From positions 1-12,203 of the forward strand of contig CALFSR010000205.1 of NCBI GenBank assembly GCA_937916565.1: a stretch of 12,203 nt of DNA. The letters are read 5' to 3'. The position numbers and the translations under genes are program-made. This document shows, piece by piece, positions 1 through 5,422 of the stretch (position 1 is its first letter; each line of letters starts with the position of its first letter). The DNA is from an uncultured Bacillota bacterium (GTDB taxonomy: Bacteria; Bacillota; Limnochordia; Limnochordales; ZCTH02-B6). The notes under the pieces were generated by a model, which ran no database searches, was not told the origin of the DNA, and saw only the letters and a list, made by a program, of their open reading frames with translations.

Positions 1-66
1 GGAAGCGGGCCATTGACCCCGGCCGCGGCCGCGTGATCCCGGCCAAGCCCGCGGCCGCGCGGTCAT
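1..66 (-). CDS. Possible 5' end of a further operon gene (very uncertain)
   Basis: On the minus strand an ATG at 66-64 overlaps the ypdA stop codon in an ATGA arrangement. Its frame stays open for all 22 codons to the window edge, giving an Arg/Gly/Pro-rich peptide. A second ATG at 13-11 lies in another frame, beginning M-A-R-F. Either could start a gene downstream of ypdA in the same operon. In DNA this GC-rich a short open frame means little, and the peptide resembles nothing I recognise. The ATGA overlap is the only positive sign, and the same device is used between the germination genes in this window. Confidence 0.2.
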   Translation of the reverse strand, partial: MTARPRAWPGSRGRGRGQWPAS

Positions 67-1115
67 GGGCCGGCGGGAGCCGGTTTTTCCCGGCCAAGCC
101 GCGCCGCGAGGTGGGCTGCGATGGCCGGCCCGTGGAAGCGGCCGTTTTCGATCATGAGATGGTTGGGCTCATAGCCCCCCGCGGCGACGCCGGCCAGGTA
201 TACGCCGGGAACATTGGTTTCCATCGTGTCCGGGTCGTACACGGGCGTGCCCGTTTCCGGATCGATTTTCACGCCCAGTTTGACCTTGAGGGAGTGGTCG
301 GGCTCATAGCCCGTCATAGCCAGCACGAAGTCGCAAGGAAGCGCGAAGCGGTTGCCGCCTTCCTGCACCAGGTGCACTTTGTCGCGCTCGATGCGCTCGA
401 CGCGGGTGTTGAAGTACGCGGTGATCTCCTTGTCCCGCAGGCGCGCCTCGAGTTCAGGCCGGATCCACGCCTTTACGTGGTCGGACATGGCCGGGCCGCG
501 GTGGACGATGGTGACGTGCGCGCCGTAGCGGAACAGCTCGAGCGCCACTTGGGCCGCGGAGTTGCGCCCCCCGACGATGACGACCCGCTGCCGGAAGTAG
601 CGGTAAGGCTGGTCGTAGTAGTGCCGGACGTGGTCGAGCTCTTCGCCGGGGACGCCAAGGGGGCGGGGGCTGTCGTAGTATCCGGTGGCGATGACGACCG
701 CCCGGCCGCCGTATTGCCGCTCCCGGCCGGTACGGTCCACCGTCTTTACCGTGAAGCCGCCCCACTGGCCCTGGACGTCGACGACGGGCTCAAAGGTGCG
801 CAGGTTGACCTGCTCGTGCCGGGCGACTTTGTGGAAGTAGGCGATGCCTTCGGCCCTGGTCGGGCGCAGGTGGGGAAGGGAAAAGGGGATACCGCCGATC
901 TCGAGCCGCTCGGCCGAGCTGAAGAACGTCATCGTCTCGGGAAACCGGACCAGCGTGTTGAGAAACGGGCCCTTTTCGAGGACCAAGTGGGACAGCCCGT
1001 GCCGGCGCGCCGCCACGGCGCAGGCGAGGCCGCACGGGCCACCCCCGACGATGATCATGTCGACCGGTGCCGTGTCGCCGGGCAAGGCCCCCGGGCCGCC
1101 GGGTGGTTGGGACAA
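63..1115 (-). CDS. ypdA: YpdA-type bacillithiol disulfide reductase (FAD/NAD(P)-dependent)
   Basis: A flavoprotein of the YpdA/Bdr family, known in Firmicutes to reduce bacillithiol disulfide with NADPH in the cytoplasm and so restore the low-molecular-weight thiol pool. With the TTG start the protein is 350 residues. The FAD-binding motif GGGPCG lies at about residues 24-29; its Cys matches the conserved Cys14 of S. aureus YpdA. It is followed by the family-typical FPETMTFFSSAERLEIG stretch at about 58-74, a second Rossmann motif VIVGGRNSAAQVALEL at about 179-194, and the C-terminal FAD loop NVPGVYLAGVAAGG at about 301-314. The longest frame starts at a GTG at 1124, but that GTG lies inside the Shine-Dalgarno sequence. 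The TTG at 1115-1113 has correct 6-nt spacing and is preferred. It is the third gene of the operon, 21 bp after the ribbon-helix-helix gene. The family assignment is strong; bacillithiol use in this organism is inferred. Confidence 0.9.
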   Translation of the reverse strand: MSQPPGGPGALPGDTAPVDMIIVGGGPCGLACAVAARRHGLSHLVLEKGPFLNTLVRFPETMTFFSSAERLEIGGIPFSLPHLRPTRAEGIAYFHKVARHEQVNLRTFEPVVDVQGQWGGFTVKTVDRTGRERQYGGRAVVIATGYYDSPRPLGVPGEELDHVRHYYDQPYRYFRQRVVIVGGRNSAAQVALELFRYGAHVTIVHRGPAMSDHVKAWIRPELEARLRDKEITAYFNTRVERIERDKVHLVQEGGNRFALPCDFVLAMTGYEPDHSLKVKLGVKIDPETGTPVYDPDTMETNVPGVYLAGVAAGGYEPNHLMIENGRFHGPAIAAHLAARLGREKPAPAGP

Positions 1116-1121
1116 CGGACA

Positions 1122-1128
1122 CACCTCC
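1122..1128 (-). promoter_or_regulatory. Ribosome binding site that fixes the ypdA start
   Basis: Minus strand GGAGGTG, a near-perfect anti-16S match, ends 6 nt before a TTG at 1115-1113. It contains the GTG at 1124-1122 that would give the longest reading frame, so that GTG is unlikely to be the start codon. Confidence 0.75.
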
Positions 1129-1134
1129 GCCGCC

Positions 1135-1151
1135 GATCATACCACATGATC
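1135..1151. repeat. Short inverted repeat at the RHH/ypdA junction
   Basis: GATCAT-ACCAC-ATGATC: two perfect 6-bp arms around a 5-nt spacer, spanning the stop codon of the ribbon-helix-helix gene just upstream of the ypdA Shine-Dalgarno sequence. It could form a weak mRNA hairpin or be a protein site. With arms this short it may be chance. Confidence 0.35.
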
Positions 1152-1349
1152 CCCGGGATCACGGCCCCCGGGATCGCCCGCGGCGGGCCCGCCTCGCCCC
1201 TCGCCCAGCCGGCCCGCCCGCCGCAGGGCGTCCCGCAGCAGGAACTCGATCTGGGCGTTGACGCTGCGGAACTCGTCCGCCGCCCACTTCTGCAGGGCTG
1301 CATGAACTTTGGGGTCCAGCCGCAGCAGGACGGCTTTTCTATCCGGCAC
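1137..1349 (-). CDS. Small ribbon-helix-helix (Arc/CopG-like) DNA-binding protein
   Basis: Seventy residues starting at GTG. The N-terminal half reads as a ribbon-helix-helix domain: a beta strand KAVLLRLDP (residues 5-13), helix 1 KVHAALQKWAADEF (14-27) and helix 2 SVNAQIEFLLRDALRRAG (29-46). Such proteins bind operators as dimers through the paired beta strands. The last 25 or so residues are Gly/Asp/Pro-rich with a repeated DPG element and are probably disordered. GGAG lies 8 nt before the GTG. The gene starts 25 bp after the SPFH stop and ends 21 bp before the ypdA start, so the three genes are probably one transcript. No toxin-like gene lies beside it, which argues against an ordinary antitoxin; a local autoregulator is the favoured inference. 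Confidence 0.82.
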   Translation of the reverse strand: MPDRKAVLLRLDPKVHAALQKWAADEFRSVNAQIEFLLRDALRRAGRLGEGRGGPAAGDPGGRDPGDHVV

Positions 1350-1374
1350 GTCGACAACTCCAGTCTTTAGGTCA

Positions 1375-2241
1375 TCAGTACAACGATCCCGCGTTGACGA
1401 TGGGCTGCGGGTTGTTGTTGGAGCACAGGACGACCAGCAGGTTGCCCACCATCTGCGCCTTGCGCTCGTCGTCGAGTTCGATGATGTGGCGCGCTTTGAG
1501 TTGGTCCAGGGCCATCTCCACCATGCCGACGGCCCCTTCCACGATCATCTGCCGGGCGGCGATGATGGCGTTGGCCTGCTGCCGCTGCAGCATCGCGCTG
1601 GCGATCTCGGGCGCGTAGGCCAGGTGGCTGATGCGAGCCTCGAGCACCTCGACGCCGGCCTTGTTGAGCCGCTCCTGCACGGCGGCCTTGAGCTGCTCGG
1701 AGATTTCCGCCGCGTTGGCGGCCAGGGCGAGGGTCCGTTCGTCGTGGGCGTCGTAGGGGTACTGGCTCGCGAGCGCCCGCAGCGCCGCCTCGCTCTGCAC
1801 CTTCACGTACTCAACGTAGTTGTCCACTTCAAACAGCGCCTCCGCGGTGTCCACGACCCGCCATACCACGACAGCGCCGATCTCGATAGGATTGGAGTCC
1901 TTGTCGTTGACCTTGAGCTTTTCGGTTTCGAAGTTGCGCACCCGCGTCGAAACCTTGGCCTTGGTCATGAGCGGGTTGGCCCACCAGAGCCCCGGATGGC
2001 GGACGCTGCCCTTGTAACGGCCGAAAAGCTGCAGCACTCGGGCCTCGTTGGGGCTAACGGTGAACAGCCCGGCCCACATCACGGCGACAAAGGCGATGAA
2101 CAGCGCGGACGCGATGATTCCCATCACGAACACCCGGGTGGCGCAGATGAAAAGGCCGTAGGCGCCGAGGCCCGTCCCGGCCAGCAAAAGCAGGACGGCG
2201 GGGATGCCTGGGAATGCCTTGAGCTCGACTTCGCGGATCAT
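1375..2241 (-). CDS. SPFH/band-7 (prohibitin-like) membrane protein
   Basis: An SPFH-domain protein of 288 residues. Two hydrophobic segments at about 13-33 and 40-60 anchor it. The band-7 domain follows at about 60-230, with characteristic stretches VSPNEARVLQLFGRYKGSVR (62-81), PGLWWANP (83-90) and ALRALASQYPYDAHDERTL (153-171). An alpha-helical Ala/Glu/Gln-rich segment follows. Family members oligomerise at membranes and organise microdomains or protease and transport complexes; the partner here is unknown. The reading frame extends to 2340, but the ATG at 2241-2239 is chosen because GGAAGGGAG sits 8 nt upstream and the hydrophobic anchor then begins near the N-terminus; codons before it look like leader RNA. 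It is the first gene of an operon with a ribbon-helix-helix protein and YpdA, under the promoter at 2339-2368. Confidence 0.88.
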   Translation of the reverse strand: MIREVELKAFPGIPAVLLLLAGTGLGAYGLFICATRVFVMGIIASALFIAFVAVMWAGLFTVSPNEARVLQLFGRYKGSVRHPGLWWANPLMTKAKVSTRVRNFETEKLKVNDKDSNPIEIGAVVVWRVVDTAEALFEVDNYVEYVKVQSEAALRALASQYPYDAHDERTLALAANAAEISEQLKAAVQERLNKAGVEVLEARISHLAYAPEIASAMLQRQQANAIIAARQMIVEGAVGMVEMALDQLKARHIIELDDERKAQMVGNLLVVLCSNNNPQPIVNAGSLY

Positions 2242-2332
2242 CTGTGTCGCTCCCTTCCGTTGTACAGTGGCGGCAGGCGGCCTAGCGGCGTCCTGCCGGC
2301 GGCGCCCATGCGTGGGTAGAACTGGTGTCGCT
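2242..2332 (-). promoter_or_regulatory. 5' leader of the SPFH operon with a hairpin
   Basis: About 90 nt separate the predicted transcription start from the SPFH ATG. The leader holds a 7-bp stem, CGGCAGG (minus strand 2298-2292) pairing with CCTGCCG (2277-2271) around a 14-nt loop, then the Shine-Dalgarno sequence at 2250-2258. I recognise no known riboswitch. Confidence 0.35.
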
Positions 2333-2338
2333 ATCTCC

Positions 2339-2368
2339 ATGATATGAAAGTGATATCACACGCGTCAA
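2339..2368 (-). promoter_or_regulatory. Sigma-A promoter of the SPFH-RHH-ypdA operon with an internal operator-like palindrome
   Basis: Minus strand TTGACG (2368-2363), an 18-bp spacer, then TATCAT (2344-2339): 5 of 6 matches to both consensus hexamers. The spacer holds the perfect 10-bp palindrome GTGATATCAC (2350-2359), and the ATATCA element recurs 11 bp further on, overlapping the -10 hexamer. A protein bound there would block RNA polymerase. The ribbon-helix-helix product of the operon's second gene is the obvious candidate; this is inference. Confidence 0.72.
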
Positions 2369-2381
2369 GGGATAGGCGCGC

Positions 2382-2437
2382 AAAAAAAGGGCCAGGGTCA
2401 CCGGCCAGCGACTACGGCCGCGGACTGACCCTGGCCC
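2382..2437 (-). terminator. Intrinsic terminator of the tryptophanase gene
   Basis: On the minus strand GGGCCAGGGTCA (2437-2426 region) pairs perfectly over 12 bp with TGACCCTGGCCC (2400-2389) and is followed at once by seven T (2388-2382). The 25-nt loop contains a second 5-bp hairpin (CGGCC/GGCCG, 2402-2406 and 2416-2420). The other strand has no T run after the stem, so the terminator acts in one direction. It lies 78 bp after the tryptophanase stop codon and 13 bp before the -35 of the next operon. Confidence 0.88.
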
Positions 2438-2515
2438 CGGGATGAAACGGAGGTTGAGCAGCTAAGACCGCCGTGGTTTCCCGTAAGCGGTGCCGGCCGC
2501 GAGCGCGTCCTCAAG

Positions 2516-3952
2516 TCAGGCGCGCTCGCCGCGCACCGCGCCTTGCGCCACGGCCACCGGTTCAAAAGCGGCCGTGAAGTGGCGCAGCACCGGCGGCTCA
2601 TACGTGAAGCGATAGGCGGGCAACTCCTCCCGGCGCTGCCACACGCGCCGCAGTCCCTCCGCGACGACGTCCATATGGCGATAGCTGTAGACCCGCCGCG
2701 GGATCGCCAGGCGCAACAGCTCCTGCTCGGGGTAGTCGTGCTCCTCGGTTTCCGGGTTGCGGCCGGCGAGCACCGTTCCGATCTCGCACCCGCGTACGCC
2801 GGCTTCCTCATATAAGGCAACCGCCAGGGCCCACCCGGGGAAGTCGTCCCGGCGGAAGTGGGGCAAAAAGCGGGCCGCGTCCACGTACACGCCGTGCCCT
2901 CCGCAAGGCGCGACCAGCGGGATGCCCAGGGCGGAGAGCTGCTCCCACAGATAGCGCACTTGCCCGACGCGCGCCGCCAAGTAGTCCTGGTCCAGCACTT
3001 CCCGCAGTCCCGCGGCCAGGGCGTCCATGTCCCGCCCCGACAGCCCGCCGTACGTCAGGAATCCCTCGTACAGGATGCCGTACTGGCTCGCCCGCCGGTA
3101 CAGCTCCTCGTCCCGGAACGCCACGAAGCCGCCGATGTTGACCAGGCCGTCCTTCTTGGCGCTCATGGTGCAGCCGTCGGCGTACCCCATCATCTCCCGC
3201 ACGATGTCGGCCAGGGGCACGCCGGCGTAGCCGGGCTCCCGCTGCTGGATGAAGTAGGCGTTTTCGGCAAAGCGTGCCGCATCCAAAAAGAGCAGCGCCC
3301 CGCGCCGGTGGGCGATCTCGCTCACCCGGCGGATGTTCTCCATGGAAACCGGTTGGCCGCCGTTGTTGTTGCACGTGACCGTGAGCATGACGAGGGGCGC
3401 GTTGGACCCTTCCCGCTCCAGAAGCTCCTCCAAGGCGGCCGTGTCCATGTTCCCCTTGAAGGGATGGCGGCTCTGCGGGTCCCGCCCTTCAGGAATGACC
3501 AGGTTGACCGGCCGGGCGCGGCGGTTGTGCACGTGGGCTTTCGTGGTGTCAAAGTGCATGTTGTTGGGCACCACCTGTCCTGGCTGCACGACGGCGTGGA
3601 AAAGCACGTTTTCCGCTGCCCGCCCCTGGTGGGTGGGAAGGACAAACGGAAAGCCCAGGACTTCAGAGACGGTTTCCTGCAGGCGCACAAAGCTGCGGGA
3701 GCCCGCATACGACTCGTCGCCCCGCATGAGGGCGGCCCACTGGGCGTCACTCATGGCCGCGGTGCCCGAGTCGGTCAAAAGGTCGATGCTGACGTGCTCG
3801 GCCCGCAGGCGAAACGGGTTGTAGGCGGCTTCGGCGATGAAGCGGCGGCGCTGGTCGCGGGTGGTGACGGGGATCGCTTCGATCATTTTGGCCTTGTAAG
3901 GCTCCGCCCAGGCGATAGGTTCGGGCAGGCGGGCGAGGTCGGCGTGGGGCAT
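2516..3952 (-). CDS. tnaA: Tryptophanase (PLP-dependent beta-eliminating lyase)
   Basis: A member of the tryptophanase/tyrosine phenol-lyase family, 478 residues, which would cleave L-tryptophan to indole, pyruvate and ammonia in the cytoplasm. Catalytic features visible are Tyr82, the phosphate-binding Gln109-Gly110-Arg111, Phe134 (stacks on PLP), Asn195, Asp224, Arg227 and the Schiff-base Lys267 in SAKKD. Overall wording resembles tyrosine phenol-lyase (AMSDAQW, YADGCTMS, GLSGRDM), but the substrate-deciding positions are of tryptophanase type: Asp135 (Asp137 in E. coli TnaA, Thr124 in TPL), Ile391 (Arg381 in TPL) and His458 (Phe448 in TPL). The frame is open to an ATG at 4069 with no ribosome site. 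The ATG at 3952-3950 is preceded by GGAGGAG with a 10-nt gap and fits the family's usual N-terminus. It is transcribed alone and ends at the terminator 2382-2437. Family very sure; substrate fairly sure. Confidence 0.9.
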   Translation of the reverse strand: MPHADLARLPEPIAWAEPYKAKMIEAIPVTTRDQRRRFIAEAAYNPFRLRAEHVSIDLLTDSGTAAMSDAQWAALMRGDESYAGSRSFVRLQETVSEVLGFPFVLPTHQGRAAENVLFHAVVQPGQVVPNNMHFDTTKAHVHNRRARPVNLVIPEGRDPQSRHPFKGNMDTAALEELLEREGSNAPLVMLTVTCNNNGGQPVSMENIRRVSEIAHRRGALLFLDAARFAENAYFIQQREPGYAGVPLADIVREMMGYADGCTMSAKKDGLVNIGGFVAFRDEELYRRASQYGILYEGFLTYGGLSGRDMDALAAGLREVLDQDYLAARVGQVRYLWEQLSALGIPLVAPCGGHGVYVDAARFLPHFRRDDFPGWALAVALYEEAGVRGCEIGTVLAGRNPETEEHDYPEQELLRLAIPRRVYSYRHMDVVAEGLRRVWQRREELPAYRFTYEPPVLRHFTAAFEPVAVAQGAVRGERA

Positions 3953-3962
3953 CAGGATCACA

Positions 3963-3969
3963 CTCCTCC
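3963..3969 (-). promoter_or_regulatory. Ribosome binding site of the tryptophanase gene
   Basis: Minus strand GGAGGAG, 10 nt before the ATG at 3952. It sits just after a 4-bp hairpin with tetraloop (CACT-TTTC-AGTG, about 3968-3979), which may touch ribosome access. It supports the internal ATG over the in-frame ATG at 4069. Confidence 0.65.
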
Positions 3970-3980
3970 ACTGAAAAGTG

Positions 3981-4010
3981 CCTCGGCTCGCCTTGGCTCG
4001 ACTCAGCTCG
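3981..4010. repeat. Three tandem 10-bp repeats in the tryptophanase leader
   Basis: Plus strand units CCTCGGCTCG, CCTTGGCTCG and ACTCAGCTCG lie end to end, about one DNA helical turn each. They are 12 bp upstream of the tryptophanase Shine-Dalgarno sequence. The last five bases (GCTCG) are identical in all three. They may be a phased protein site, an RNA element or simply a slippage product. Confidence 0.6.
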
Positions 4011-4104
4011 GAGGTGACCCGGGTGCGCCGCAGCTGCCCGGGATGCAAAGTATGCTCGTCTGTTGCCATGGTTTCGGGGGTGGGCCCGCCGATCCTGCCG
4101 CCGC

Positions 4105-4133
4105 TTGATCTGCCCCGTAGGCGGTGCTATACT
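4105..4133 (+). promoter_or_regulatory. Sigma-A promoter with extended -10, plus strand
   Basis: TTGATC (4105-4110), exactly 17 bp, then TATACT (4128-4133), preceded by TGC so that the extended -10 motif TGnTATACT is complete. Transcription would start near 4140 and read into the RCK_C-like membrane protein gene after a leader of about 90 nt. Confidence 0.75.
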
Positions 4134-4149
4134 GCGTCTGCAGTCGCAG
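4132..4149. promoter_or_regulatory. Operator-like dyad at the predicted transcription start
   Basis: CTGCGTCTG followed directly by CAGTCGCAG: 8 of 9 base pairs symmetric (only the T/T position fails), centred at 4140/4141. It overlaps the end of the -10 hexamer and the start site of the promoter at 4105-4133, a classical repressor position. No cognate regulator can be named. Confidence 0.5.
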
Positions 4150-4230
4150 CGAAACCGGCCGCCCGGCGGGCGCTGCACGGCGGCGGCCCCTGGACGGGCC
4201 ATTGGGAGGCGCGGCGCCGCGTTCACGGTC

Positions 4231-5304
4231 ATGAGGCATTCCCGGCGGGAAAAATACGAGCGGCCGTTTCTGACGCTGGCCCGGGCCGTAACGGTCGGGT
4301 TCTCTTACGTCCTCGCCTCGCCCATACCCGGCCTCACGTCTTCCTTCGTCGCCATCTTTATGTCCCTCTTGCCCTTTGATCTCATGGTCGCTGCGCCGCG
4401 GCCGCTTCTCGGCCGGCGGGAATGGCGGCAGTTTCTCGTCGTCGTCCTGCCCCGCCTGCGGTCCACGGCCGTGACGCTGCTTAAGGGCGTCGCCATCGGC
4501 GCCGCCTGCGGCACCATGGTGGTGCTGGGCATGCCCGCGCTGGTGGGCTCCGCCTTGACGGCAGGCCTCGCCTACATCTGGGCCATCAAGACCCCGCACA
4601 ACATCTCGGCCTACGTGGCCATGATGTCGGGCCTCAGCGTCTTTGAGGTGCTGTCCCAACTGCGGGACTTCGAGACGCCCGCCGAACTTGAGCCGTATTT
4701 CGAAGCCGTGCTGGTCCTAAAGGGCACGTCCCTCGTCCTGGCCCTGGGGTACGACATCGTCCTGTCGGCGGGCGGCACCTTTTTGGGCATGGGCATCGGC
4801 TGGTTTGTAGGAGCGGCGGTGGGCATGGTCACCCGGATGTTTTTGTCGCGCCCGTACCGGTCGCTGCAGAGCCACGCCTACGAGCCGCCCATTACCAAGA
4901 AGCCCTTGGACGAGGTGCTGGCCATCGGCGACCGCAACACCCTCATTACGGGCCGCGTGGCGCCGGAGTCGACGCTGGCGCACCGGTCCTTGGTGGAGCT
5001 AAGGCTTAGGGAGCGGTACGGCGCGACGGTGCTTTCGGTGCGGCGGGAGCAAAGCGAGGCGGTGGCTCCGCCCGGTTCCCTGGTGCTTTTGCCCGGCGAT
5101 GAGGTGCTGATACTGGCCGACAACGCGTTCATTGACCAACTGCATGCGCTGCTTCAGGGCGCGGCACCCGGGGCGGCACCGGCGCCGCCGGTCCCGCCGC
5201 CGGCGGCAGCGCCTCCGGCGCCGCCCGAGGGGCCATCCGCCGTACCAACTGAGGCGCCGTCCGTGTCTTCGCGACAGGCGCCGCCTACCCCTTTACAGGG
5301 ATGA
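4231..5304 (+). CDS. Unrecognised multi-pass membrane protein with C-terminal TrkA-C/RCK_C-like domain
   Basis: 357 residues from the ATG at 4231. The N-terminal 210 residues carry about five or six hydrophobic segments (roughly 13-32, 35-55, 84-120 possibly as two, 163-180, 183-203), with a Gly-rich stretch GGTFLGMGIGWFVGAAVG at 181-198. I do not recognise this membrane domain. Residues about 238-308 read as a TrkA-C domain, with LVELRLRERYGATVLSVRR (254-272) and the typical PPGSLVLLPGDEVLILAD (280-297). Such domains regulate ion channels and carriers by binding small ligands such as c-di-AMP; no TrkA-N (nucleotide-binding) domain is present. Residues 309-357 are a Pro/Ala-rich, probably disordered tail. 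The frame extends upstream to 4063, but that part lies across the promoter. GGGAGG at 4204-4209 is too far (21 nt) to be a good ribosome site, so the start is not settled. A ligand-controlled transporter or channel is a plausible guess only. Confidence 0.78.
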   Translation: MRHSRREKYERPFLTLARAVTVGFSYVLASPIPGLTSSFVAIFMSLLPFDLMVAAPRPLLGRREWRQFLVVVLPRLRSTAVTLLKGVAIGAACGTMVVLGMPALVGSALTAGLAYIWAIKTPHNISAYVAMMSGLSVFEVLSQLRDFETPAELEPYFEAVLVLKGTSLVLALGYDIVLSAGGTFLGMGIGWFVGAAVGMVTRMFLSRPYRSLQSHAYEPPITKKPLDEVLAIGDRNTLITGRVAPESTLAHRSLVELRLRERYGATVLSVRREQSEAVAPPGSLVLLPGDEVLILADNAFIDQLHALLQGAAPGAAPAPPVPPPAAAPPAPPEGPSAVPTEAPSVSSRQAPPTPLQG

Positions 5305-5310
5305 TATACT
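5302..5310 (+). promoter_or_regulatory. Extended -10 promoter for the MATE gene
   Basis: TGATATACT has the same TGnTATACT form as the promoter at 4125-4133. Its TGA is also the stop codon of the preceding gene. No good -35 hexamer is seen 16-18 bp upstream, so activity would rest on the extended -10. Confidence 0.5.
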
Positions 5311-5422
5311 AAACCTGTTGCCCTGCACGGCCCACGGCTGCAGACAGCGCCATCGCACGCTGCCGCCGACAGCCCTGCGACCCGCAGCGGCAGAGACATT
5401 GTCAGTGTAGGGAGCCGAAACC
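5311..5422 (+). promoter_or_regulatory. 5' leader of the MATE gene with a bulged hairpin
   Basis: CTGCCGC (5360-5366) pairs with GCGGCAG (5387-5393). On the 3' side this stacks on a second stem, TGCG/CGCA (5376-5379 and 5383-5386), leaving a 9-nt bulge on the 5' side. A 9-bp near-palindrome GACATTGTC (5395-5403) follows, then AGGGAG (5409-5414), 8 nt before the ATG. I could not match it to a known riboswitch class. Confidence 0.35.

Larger units (their letters stand above)
3953..4230. other. Divergent intergenic region between tryptophanase and the RCK_C-like membrane protein gene
   Basis: This 278-bp stretch holds, from left to right, the tryptophanase ribosome site, the 10-bp tandem repeats, a CCCGGG inverted pair (6-bp arms flanking 13 nt, about 4017-4042), the plus-strand promoter 4105-4133 and the dyad 4132-4149. 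No convincing minus-strand promoter for tryptophanase was found. The best guess, TATAGC about 17 bp from TTTCGC on the minus strand near 4125-4153, is weak and overlaps the plus-strand promoter. Confidence 0.6.

Noticed and set aside
24..100. Repeats at the left edge: CGCGGCCGCG at 24-33 and 50-59, and TCCCGGCCAAGCC at 37-49 and 88-100
   Set aside because: Short, very GC-rich and partly within the ypdA coding end; chance or simple-sequence similarity is enough to explain them.
1137..1349. Toxin-antitoxin system based on the ribbon-helix-helix protein
   Set aside because: No small toxin-like gene is adjacent; neighbours are an SPFH protein and a flavoprotein reductase.
33..1370. 445-codon open frame on the plus strand opposite ypdA and the ribbon-helix-helix gene
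   Set aside because: It mirrors two genes with clear family motifs, has no protein-like motifs itself and is expected from high GC at third codon positions.
1309..2319. 336-codon open frame opposite the SPFH gene
   Set aside because: Antisense shadow rich in Arg, Gly, His and Asp with no recognisable domain; the minus strand has a promoter, ribosome site and SPFH domain.
2398..2515. Small gene between the tryptophanase stop and the terminator
   Set aside because: The open frame there is the tail of a shadow frame of the tryptophanase gene and runs through the terminator stem; no ribosome site.
3953..4069. T-box or TnaC-like leader for the tryptophanase gene
   Set aside because: No T-box sequence, no separate Trp-bearing leader peptide with its own stop, and no terminator hairpin between leader and gene.
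2858..4108. 416-codon open frame opposite the tryptophanase gene
   Set aside because: Antisense shadow; the minus-strand frame has all catalytic residues of the family.
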